Below, piece by piece: positions 34,501-46,500 of a stretch of 64,000 bases of DNA. The position numbers and the translations under genes are program-made. The DNA lies in contig JAJLRJ010000002.1 in NCBI GenBank assembly GCA_024195265.1, positions 20,071,070 through 20,135,069 on the forward strand, read 5' to 3'. This DNA comes from Dendrophyllia cribrosa (Eukaryota > Cnidaria > Anthozoa > Scleractinia > Dendrophylliidae). The notes beneath the pieces were generated by a model. That model was not told the origin of the DNA. It ran no database searches and saw only the letters and a program-made list of their open reading frames with translations. Position 1 is the first letter of the stretch. Every line of letters starts with the position of its first letter.

Positions 34501-37500
34501 AATGAGTGTTGCCTTGTGTACAGCCTCAGCCGAAGATTCTGGGGAAATGCAAAGTTTTGGTGCTTTGAAATCTTTCCGTCCTGTGATTCGGAGAAGAAGC
34601 TGAACATAAGGGGTTTCCATGTTTAGCAACGCCTTTGTAAACGACTCTATTGCTTTGTCCTCACTATCCCACAGTTGTCGTTTGGATCGAACAAGGTAAA
34701 ATGCCTTGGTTAAGACAGCTGCCATCTGAAACCTCTGTTCCGCTGATTTTGACATAGCACTGATGACGTCTTGAAAAGGCTTTGGGTTGTGTTTCTCTAG
34801 AACAGTTGCCAGTGCTGCTTGAGCTTTAGAATTCTCTGTATACTTTTGAAAAGGATCAAAACTAAGTTTACCGATCAGGCTTCCTTCTTGCCAATCCAAG
34901 CACTTTATTGCTGGAAGTTTGGAGCTACGTTTGCAGATTTCATATAATTCAAACATGTAAAGCTCTTTCTTTAGTTCCTTTAAGAAGTACATTCGCAACT
35001 CTGACGCCCTGGAGGAAACTGGATTGGGTTGACCCGAGCAAAATGCTGCGTTTATTTCATTCATAAGCATGGTAAATTCCCCGTCTTCAACTAGGTACTG
35101 GCGTCTTTGCAAAATGAACTTGGCAAACGATGACAGGAATGACTTCAGATATGCTACGGCACACAACAGATGGAACACCCAGGTTTCAGTGTCTTTCCAA
35201 GGCTCCATCAAAGTTTGAAACGCCTTGCGGAAATTTAGAAGAATTTGATCCTCTGAGCTGGACACAGTGGAAACGTCTATGTTCAAGAACGCAACTTCAC
35301 TTATGAGGTCACAACATACTACAGCAAATGGGGAGTCGAGCTTAACATCATCAGTAACTGTTGTCAAAGCATCACTTGTTTCCTGAAGGCCTGGGTGTTC
35401 GTTGATGGTTTCCAAGCTGTGCAATAGTTCCTCGAAGACACCAGGGCAGATATGTTCTTCCATGAGAAAAAGACGATGTACCAATGGCCCAGCAAGCCGC
35501 ATGAGTGATGTCTCTCTACTGGAACAAATCCTTGCTAGTATAGAGCCAAGAACTGGTGTGTCTGGATTTGAATCAATGCATCGTCCGTAGAAGAGCATCA
35601 GAAAGTCTTCCAACCTTCTTTTTTGAACACCTTTTTCCTCCAACTCATCTATTACGTTCGTTATGCTATAAAATATGTCTGTAGAGTCAAGATATCCTTC
35701 AGAAGCTCCTGCCTTTCCAAGTGAGCCGAGCATGTAGAGAGAATATAGTTCAAGACCTTCGGGTAAAACAAGCAGGGTTACAAAATCACAGCACACACGA
35801 AGGTAATGAAAGGCAGGAATATGAACTTGCATTCTGGCGACTGTTGATAGGAAGAGACTCGTTGTTCGCTGCCAACCTTCAGGGCCCTTGAAGTCATTTA
35901 CTACTTCATCTGTTGGAAGCAACACAGAACAAAGCATCTCCACAAGTACTTCATCAAAGCTACTTGTTTCCTCGCACGTGTCATTCATGAACTCGTCTAT
36001 TTGTTGTCCTTCTCCCAATTCATCATCGTTTGGAATATATTCTTTCTGTGTCACTTCTTCGAAATCTTTGTCGTTTTCCACTTCGTTGGACCCAAGTTCT
36101 TCTGCTGCGTCAAGGGCCTTGTCATCAGTTCCATCGTCTACAGCATCATCCTCATTTTGTTCGTTGTGACGACTTTGAATGTTTCCGTTTATGAAAGCTT
36201 CATCGTGATCATCCTTTTCATTTTCTTGCACTATTTGTTTTGGACTTTCCTGAGGTTTCTGTGCCCCTTCCAGTCCCTGGTTTCCTTCGTCCTTGTCTAC
36301 TCCACTTGAGATGTCAATTACACCCGACATTTCAACTCCACAGATATCTCCGTCAGCGTATCCCGCTGTTAAATCACCTCTTTCCGCTGTCTGCGTTTCA
36401 TCTTCGTCTTGCTGCTTTTGTTCTTCTGTCTTGTCAGTTTGAGCCAATTCTTTTCGTTCTTTCATTAAGTCGTTTCCGTGCTCTTCTTTCACTCTGTCAT
36501 TTCTTTCTTCCTTTACCCATTTGTCAGTTTCTTCGTTTATTTTTGTTTGATCACTCCCTTTCAACTGCTGTAAACATGCCTTGTTTTCTGTGTGAATGGT
36601 TGTCGTAGCATAGTCGTTAATAACCTGTCTTGTGTCAGTCTCCACATACCCATCAAGCAGGTTGTCGCAGCTATCTCGTCTCTCAGTATCTTGTGCATCT
36701 TCAAAAGCATCGCTTTGAGGTGGATTCATGTCCTGAAACAGCATTTTCTCAAACACAGGAGTAAACGCAGAGAAGATGTCATCGAGCTGTACATTTGCTA
36801 CCTTGTGGCAGGTCTCATAAACCTGAACGGAGGCCATATACGAAGGTTCATTCAACCAAAAGAGGGAATGCAGGCGAGTTATAAGCAGAACAGGATCTCC
36901 ATCGATTGAAAACTTTATATGATTTGCCAATGCCGATTTCAAGAAGTTAATTCTTTCGGTACGGGTAAGAACATTGGAAAAGTGAGCTGATTTCATATCA
37001 AGAAGATCTTCAACGTAACATCCAATGTTTCTTTGAAGATAGTCAAGTTCAAGAACTTGAGGAATTTTCTCTTTCACAACTGAAGAAAATCGGCAAAGCT
37101 GAGATTCTACTGCAACATCATGCAATTCTGCGTTGTCATCCAGGTTAGTTTCGTCCAAGAGGAGCCGCCTTTGGTGTTCAGCAAATATTGGCTGCACTTG
37201 TTCCACTTTCTTGTAAAATATGGATGCACAAGGGAACTTAAGCTGCAGGTTCCGCTCAGAAATGAAGTATGACTCTGCTCCTTGGTGGTCAGGGATGTCG
37301 TCAATGTTAAGAATGTCCTTGTCCAATATCAGCTTCGACCAGACTTGTACTTCCTCTTCATCGGGTGTGTCATGTGTAAACAGGAACCGTGGCCAGGCAG
37401 ACTCCATCTCCAAGAAGTAGACAATCTTAGCAAGTGGTTGACGTATGAGATGACTGACATGATGTTGAATAGCTCCCACCAGATGTGAAGAATTGATTAA

Positions 37501-40500
37501 GGCCTGTCGGTCACATGCCACGGAGTACTGCCAACGGGGAAGATCTGTTCCATGTGAATTGACGTCATCTCTCTTTGTCAACCACCGTTTGACTAGCTCC
37601 TTGAAACATGCCAGGATCCTGGAGGATGATCTCAATAGCTGTTCCAATTGAAGAATTGCATCTAATGTGGTCTGGTGATTAGCAGGATATTTGATGCGAG
37701 TAAAGCACCACAAGAATTGATTTGAGGCCACGTCCTCAAATGAGAGTGCCTTCGAGTCGAGGAGGTCCATGATACTGACATCTAAACACTCAGTAACAGA
37801 TAGAACTGGATCTTCTAAAACATCGATTGCCACTTGCTTCCAACCACTTTGGAAACTGAATTGCCAGTGCTGATGTTGAGCTTCATTGGCCTCACATTCT
37901 CTCTGAACATGGATAACAATGCAAACATGCTTGATCTGCTTTTGGCTTGTTTTTAGTGCCTCTTTGATATGTTTCTCCCGCTGCTGCTCGATAATAGATT
38001 TTGCAAGAAGCATGTGGGTAGCATCCAACTCTGGTTTACACTGCAATACCAAGAGTGAATCATTGGATCTCCAGAAACGTTCCAACTCCTTAGTCAGTTG
38101 CTTCTCAGACTTAAAAGCACCGAGTTTCTCTGCCTGGCACTCAACCAACCCATCAAGGCACTGAGATACATTCACGTGGATATTGCTGTGGGTCATTATG
38201 ACCAGTTGCATACCATTGGTGGCATCTTCACTTTCTGGATCAAGATGAAGATTTTCCAGCGAATGTTGTAAATAATACTTCAAACCATTGTGCAGGGGCT
38301 TTTGAAAATAGTTGCAGTAAAGTGTCTGAACCTCTTCCAAGTTCGTCATGGCAAAGGATGATTCCAGGCTTCTCACGACACCATCAGGAGACGCCACCAT
38401 CATCAGATCATTCTTGCACTGTTCCAAAATTTCGTCCCTATTGAGATTTGGGTCGTCTTGACTGTTCTTAAGAACTAGTGATGGAAGGGTGTCATCACAA
38501 AATCCAATAAACATTTCTTCTTTGTGGAACTCAAATGTGGAATCAGGAATTGTTGAGATGCCTGTCACCCATTCCTTCAGACTGCTGATGACTGCCCTTT
38601 GCTCCACATTAAGGACATCTGAAAAACGGAGCAGTTGCTTCTCGAATCGATTAAGAAAAGGGGGATCTGTAAAGTCAACTCTTCCTTGGTCAATTAGCAC
38701 AATACAGCGAAAGCCATCATGGACCTGACACATTGGATTGCTAAAAGCTCCAAGTGCGACACGACAGTTCCTCTTCCCTCCAACTACTGTGTAGTTTTGA
38801 TTCAGCATGTCATAAAGACTGCCATAAATGCTCTCTAGATCTCGTAGAATGAGAACACAGTCTCTCTCCATACACAGAATAATGCGGCTCAACACACGAT
38901 AATTGTACTCTTCTGAGAGGTCTTCTTCAAACCTACTTCCAAAGATTGTGATTTTCTCTTTATTGAGACTTTGGAGCGTCTGATCAAGGATGCCAATAGC
39001 AGAGTCTCCGTTTGTGATAATCATTAGATGACGAGCAAGCGTGTCGTGTAGATTGTCATAGATGAGCTCGGTTACTGGAAAATGGTAGGTTTGGTCCATC
39101 ACTTCTTGCATCTGTAGTCCTTCTTGAAATAAGTTTTGAAAATTGTTGACATCATTGGGAATACCACCAAAATTCCTTTGCAGCGCACGCTGGATTCCCT
39201 TGGTTTTCTCCTCGGAAAACATCTGTGTGGTAACTTGTCTTGGATTTGCGCTTAGACACTTGATTAGGCTGTAGTAGTCACGCAACCCATGGAAGTTTGG
39301 ATATCTTTGATGTACTTGGTACTTCTGATAGGATTCAGCAAGGCAAAGGAGCTGCTTGTCATCTGGATAGGTTGCTTGACCAAACTGACACCCTGAACGT
39401 GTACGAGATACTCCAAGACCATTCCTGTCGCTGTTGGCTTCTCGCAAGGATTTTCCAGTTTCAAACAAATCTTCAACATCAGGTTCAGGTCGTGACAGAT
39501 GGATGGCACGGTTCATCTTGGCAGCATCCAAAGCCCAGTTTGAAATGCCGACAACAGCAACATTTGGAAAGGCGCTATCACCTGGTTCCAGCAAGCTGTG
39601 TAACACCTTAAGGGGATTGTACTTGGATACCTCAGCTAATCCAATCTCGTCAAGAAGAACAACTGGAAGTACCTCACCCGTTTTGTTATGCTCCTTGTAC
39701 TTACTTGCTTTTTCAAACACCTTGAGTATTCCATCAGATGTCGACGATTCAGATCCTTGGTGAGAAACAACATAGAGTTGTGGCAGTGTCTTGAGAAAAG
39801 GGTCCTTGGCATCCTTTCCCCTCAGGTTGCTCCGGATTATTTGCATAGACAAAGACTTGCTACAGCCAGGCTTGCCAACAACAAAAACAGGGATTCGATT
39901 CAGGATACAAACCAACATCACAAAAACATTTTCACGAAGAGCAGCATTTTTGGCAGTTCCATCTGGCTATTCCATGCGTTCCAGGTAGTCATCTTGCTCT
40001 GCTCTGACAATGGCCTCAAAGCAGAACTCTTGAAATGGTTGGTTTTTATGTTTTCTAAAACAACCAACAACTTGCTTGCGATATCCCTCTCTGGCCTCTG
40101 CAGTTGGAAGACGTGACTGGTAGCAATGTGCCAAGGCAAGGACAAATGACCTCTCTCTATAAGAAAACCAACAAGCGATGTTGTGGAAATAGTGATTATC
40201 CTTATGTTTGGGTAAAGGGAAATCACCCCGTCTCTTCAGAGTCTCCTTAAACCACTTCACAAGAACAATACATCGGTGGGCGTCTCTCAGGCTGACGCAA
40301 TAAGGGCTTTTGTCAAATTCTCGGATGTAGTCCTGGGAAGTACACAGGAGATCAACCAGTAAGCTGTTGGAGTTTCCAGTGATTCCCTCGACCATTCGGC
40401 CTATGTATGCACGCTCATCCTCCTTACAAAGCGATCCGTAATCCCAAACGAAGTCAATCATTGTTTCAGGTAATGGGTGGACACGGTAAACCAGTTTGGA

Positions 40501-43500
40501 GTATTCATCTGTAATCGTCTTGCCACTCAGACCAGCTGTTGAAATTTTACCAGGAGGACGGAGTCGGTAAGGATTACAAGCAGCGATAAACACAAGGTTT
40601 GGCTTAAGTGGTTTGCCTTTGATACTACGGTGACAAATCATCTCATTGATGGTTCCAATGTATTCACAAGTGTTAATCTCATCAAGGAATACCCAAACCT
40701 CTTGGCCACTTGCCGCTTTGTTTTCCACTTCGTGCACAAAGGCGAGCAGCTCCTCCTCACTAATACCTGCATGGAAATTGAACACACGAAATGGGACCCC
40801 ACATGTTCCGGCAAGGTACCTAACCAGACTGGTCTTTCCACAACCAGTTTCACCCATAACAATCACCGGAATACTTGCTCTAATGCGTTGAATGATCAAA
40901 ACCATTTTGAGAATGTTGTCTGGAGTAAGAGCGTAATCAAGGTTCTGCAAGCTGTCATCTTTTTCTCTTGGAGCTGTGCGCACAATTCGATCTAACCTCT
41001 GCTGTAGCTGTTTTTGGCCCATCTTTGTGAAGTCCTCTATACCTTTGCCCTTCATGGCTTGCGTTTTGAGTAAGTCTTGTACGTTTGAAGGTACCATTGA
41101 CAAGTCACGATACAAAGCTGAAATAGTAAGTGCTTCAAGACTTTGAAAAACAATCACAAGGTGGTTATTATCAGCCCATTGTATCATTCCTTCCACACGT
41201 TCAACCATTTTATCAGCAACATTCTTTGACGGCAACTGAATGTTCTTAAGTACTTCAGCAGCTTGTTCTGTGGAAATGGCTTGGGACTGGATACTCTTGC
41301 ACGTTACAACAGAGCGGGATGCAAACTCCCTTGACACCTCTAAAAGGGCTTTGAACAAGCAGTTCCGGACATCATGCGAAGGACCAAGCACTGCCCTCAA
41401 ATTGGGCGGTTTAAAGTAAGGACTTGCGGAGAACTGCAAAAGTTGGTTAGCGAACACCTTGATAAAGCTCTCCACTATGTTGTATGACAGGTCACTACTC
41501 GATGAGAAGTGCTTTGATAGAAGTTCTTTGCAGCGTTCTGGAGGTAGTGGTTTCAATTCACCGAGTCTCACTTCTTTGCTTTCCAATAAACCAGTTTCAA
41601 AAGAGTCGAGATACTGAGAAACTACTTGAATGGCGCTCAGTGGTTCTTGGCTCACAACAAGGTCTTTGTAGCCATTTAGCTTGATGTGCAAAGGGGAAAA
41701 ACACTTCGTAACAGGAAGAGAATCTTGCAACCAGTGCCTCAGTGTGTTTGCAATTTCGATGTAAACATGCTTGGAAGGGAGGTGAAAGAGTTCTGTTCCA
41801 GAGGAAACCATCCCGACTACAACAAGCTCAAACATCAGTGTATCAAGAATTGAAGGATCATCCACTTCGCCGACATCAAAATGAATACTTTCATTTGGTC
41901 CAAACTGCATACCTGACAGCCTTTTAACTACCTTGTTTCGCGATAAAGGCCCACTGATTGGAATTGTCACAGCTCTCTTCTTCCGGGATGCAGCATGTTC
42001 GTAAATGGCTTCTGTTTTCCCCACACCAGGCAGGTCTGATGTGACCATAAAAACCTCTGGGAAGTCTTTTTTGAATGTGGCCCGAAGTTGAACTTCAGTC
42101 ATTCCAATAATGTTGTGTACAGACGAAGAAAATTGATCAGCAATATGATGATGAATTCCTCCACAGCAAATTATGCTCAGTAGGTATGGACCTTTTGCAC
42201 TTCGTTGGTACGATCTGATGGCGGCAACAAGCTCAAACTGCATGTCATTTGACAGGTTTTCTATGTTTGCTAAACAATGCAACTTGACTGCTGTTGAATG
42301 CCCATGTGCTTCAAATGCGCGTTTCAGAAGTCGTTCCACCTCTTCCCAGCTGGTATCAGAATGGCAGAAAAGAACTTGACTTGGCTGGGGATAAGAGCCT
42401 GCTGTACTCTCGAATAGAGACATGATCACATGGGCAGTCTGTTTACTTCCTTGTTCGAGGACTGCTACATATAATTCACCCGGTTTGACAGCTGTTTGAA
42501 ATTCATGCTGTGGTACTTTCTGCAATTTCGTGGTTTTGCGAGGGGAAAATATGGCATCTAGAACTTTCCCAATGGACCGTAGATCACTCTCGTGTCCTCC
42601 CTGTTTTCTAGGTGCCTTATAAAGGCAATGAAAGCCGTCAAGCTCCTCCTGTTGTATACTGGGATCCACAAAACGCAGGAGGCTGTAGACGGTACCTTTC
42701 AGTGGCAGACCTTCTTTGGTACTGGGATAACGTTTTGAGAAAAACGTATGTAGAATCAAAAGCTGGTCAGGATGAAAAAAATTCAGGTAATAGTGTTCTT
42801 CTTGCAGAACATTCAATATGTTTTCCCACTGTTTCAGCTCTACATCCAAGGAGTTCGCCATCGATTTAATCTCTTCAGAGGAATGAAGCTGGACCCAAAA
42901 CGTTTTAAACTGTGGATGGCCTGATTCTCGCAACAACGTGACCATGTTAGCTATGTCAGTGATCACTTCAACTTGTTGAGTAAATGCAGACAAGTTCATG
43001 TTCACAAACGTAGCTGTAGCATCATTATCTTCTGCCTGCCTCATCTTTTCGTGCTTCTTGTCGGTGTTCACAATAAGGAGAGCTCGGCTTCTAAGATCAT
43101 GAAGATCTTCCATGTGGTAGCGTGACTCTTTAGAGGTATCCTCGTTCCGACGATAGCTCAGCTGCACATCACATGTTCCATCTGGGTTGGTCTTAATGAG
43201 ATAACACCCTCTCTGCAGTGCACTGCCAATTATTTCTTTCGTCATCTCTCCTCTGTTTGCAACATTCATATACAGCCCTCGCAAACTGTGGACATTGCAA
43301 CCGCATTGTTGGATCTTGGCCGCCATTCCCGCCTTTTCTATTTGGTTTTCAAGCTTGCTGTAACAGCTCTCGAGGATATCCAGGAACATCAAAGGATCTT
43401 TGGGTGTTCCCCTAAGGACATTTCGTAGGAATCCATGGACATCAATCAAATCGGAGACCGTGGCTTCACAGACAAATTGATCAGCATGTTCTTCTACGGC

Positions 43501-46500
43501 ATCAATTAGTATCCTGATGTCTTCACTAGCCGTTTCTTTCATGAACGAGATCAGCTCACTTGACTCTTGAAGTGTTGTTATTATGTCCATCAAAGTATCG
43601 TCAAGCTTCTTGTCAACCTTGGCCACGCTCATCTTTTCAACAATCTCAGTGAGGCGCGCAAGTCTGAGTTCACTTGTAAGACTGGAAGACATGAAATCTG
43701 CTAGGTCCTTGGTTACTGCAGAATCTGTGTTACCTTCGAATCCAAGAGCTGCAAACACTGAAACCAGCTGCTCAACCTTGACACGGACAAGAGGGAAATG
43801 GAGGTAGTTTATCAGCACTTTCTCCTTTTGCTTGGGTACGGATCCACCACAGAAGGATGAGATGACTTTAAGCTCTCTTTGTAGATCATCTTCATTGTCA
43901 ATTCCAAGAAGGAGCATGTCCACTTCTCTGATGCTTGGATTATTGCTTCCATAAAACACATTGGTACACGCTTCTTGGAATTGCTCCAACCCATTGCTTT
44001 CAAGAAGGCACAGTATCTCAGCTGCTGCACGTTCTTTGTTGGTATGTGGATGGACTTCGGAATGATACATTGGCTTTTCCTCGACTGACTGGCTTGCTGC
44101 AAACGCCTCTTTCAAACACATACGTGCAACGTTGGTAAACACAACCGATCCTTGAACATGGGTGGTTGCCTTCTCAAAGTCAATTAACCTGTCTAGTGAC
44201 CCCCAGTAGTTAATATCGAGAACATCTTTAAAGGTGATGTTGTCTTTAACGTTTTTCCTTTCATTGACTTCGTGAATTAGGGAACCTGCATCAGAAACTA
44301 CAACAATGTCCTTAGACACTTCCTCCAGGAAACGGATTGTTTGCTCCAGTTTAGAGAACGTTTTGCAAAAGCTTTCTGCATTGTTACGGTCCGTAGAGAA
44401 CTGTGTTATTAATTCGACTTTGTGCTGTTCAGCCTTTAATTCGAACGAAAAAGCCAAGGCACAAAACGTTGCAAGCAGGCTGATCTCATCGTCCTTCAGC
44501 CCACAGAAAAAGGCTAGAGGTAACTGGTGCCTTTGTGGGGGAACTGCAAGACACTGCAAAGCATCCATGACCGCTAAAACTTTGGGGTGTCCCATAAGTG
44601 TGCTTTGAGGGTAAAGAGCACGCAGCAAAAGCAACCAAAACTCACTGGTGGAAATCATAGCTTTGATGATCCCTTCATTTGCGTCTCCAGCGGACAACGG
44701 GATAAAATCCAAAGTAGCTAAATGCACTTCTTCTTTACCCCTAATAATAAAAATTGAGAGAATAAATTTCAAAGGAATTCAGAGGAGTAATGTTTAGTTG
44801 TAGAAAAATGGATACCATGGTCTGAATTTGTCCAAGCAAACATTTTTAAGCGAAGCAATTCAATAAAAACTGCAAGATAACAAACGAAATTATAAATTGA
44901 CTGAGAAAAAACCCAGCCCACTACAATACATGTTCAATGTCTCAAATAAAGTTGACTTTTTTAACCATGTGGTTGCTAGCTCTTCTATATTATTATTAAG
45001 AAAAAATATAAATCAAAGGCTCCTAAGAGCCAACCCGTGAATGAGAAATGCTAACACGCAACGCAATATTTCGGTAAGCTTATGTTTTCACACTGACACG
45101 GTTTGATACATATTTTTAAAAAAATTAACCGTAAGGATTTTTGACGAACGCAAAAAATGGAAATCTCTTTCATAATGTCCAGTTCGAGGAAAAAAAAGAA
45201 GAGTCATGGGCGGGAATTGAACCCGGGCCTCGGGCCCGAGTGCAAATCCGGCGCCTTAGCCCACGAGGCCATCGAGGAACACGTGCTCAATTAAAACTAA
45301 ATTTTGTTATTTAAAGGTAGATACGCATCAAAACGCATGTCTCGATTAAAAAATCCTTTTAGATCGATATTATGTCGCATTAAAGACTCCAAATGCAAAA
45401 CATCTTTAAGCTTGTTGTTTATATTCGTTTACAACAAATTAGGTATTGTTATCGCTGCATTCACGCTGTTCTTGTTACGAAACGCATTCGTAATAAAGCA
45501 TTACGTCACTAAGTTTACAGCTGATGGAAGGAGCGAGTGAGCGAGTGAGTGCTTATTTGCATATCTGTCTCCGTTCCGATAACCCGTTCCGATAACCCGT
45601 TCATTACGCATGCGCATATTCAAGATTAAAAACAAAGATTTTTCTCACTGAAAAATGTAATATTTTAACATGCAGGGCTCTACACCAACGGTGATCAACA
45701 GGACATTAAAATCTGATTTCCCATTTCAGATAGAAAGTTATTTTCAGAATCAACTCTATGTACATTGAATAGTTGAATGGTAAAATATTTCTGGTTTTGA
45801 ACGTCGCGTTGGTGAGTTATAGAGCTTTGAATTTACAAAATGCTAATTAGATGACGTCAACCCGGGAATTTGCCATTATTTCTACACCAATTTACAATGC
45901 GCAGTTTACAGCTTGAAGATAATTAATTTGATAAATACTAAAAATCAACTGTGGATAGTCGATTGATTCGTAAAAAATATGACTTGGAGGTGAAAACAAG
46001 TAGTTGTATAATAAATGATTCCCGGGTTGACGTCATCTAATTAGCATTTTGTAAATTCAAATCTCTAAAACTCACAAACTCGACGTTCAAAACCAGAAAT
46101 ATTTTACCATTCAACTGTTCAATGTACATAGAGTTGATTCTGAAAATAACTTTCTAGGGGTTATAGGCACTTTAAAAGTTGTTGGTCTAATCGAAACGTC
46201 TTCGGATCTTCGAGCGGAAATCTTGGGGCACCTTTGGAAACTTTTGGAAAATGTTCGAAAACTTTCATACATCCTTTGAATAGTATTCAGAGAATTCTTT
46301 AAAATCTTCGGAAGGATTCATTAAATATGCAGAAAAATGCTTAAACTTCACAACAGGTGTCATGCGTATTGTAAACCAATAACATATGGTTGCTTAGAGA
46401 TATGAAATTCCTCTTGTCATGTTGAACACTATATCTCCAGGCACCTATGTATTATCTGCTATCCTATTGCAGCACAAACTATACCTTTGAGTCCTACAAA

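Noticed and set aside
34053..39763. Many plus-strand ORFs of 60-120 codons opposite the RNF213-like exon
   Set aside because: Shadows of the minus-strand coding sequence; no motifs of their own.
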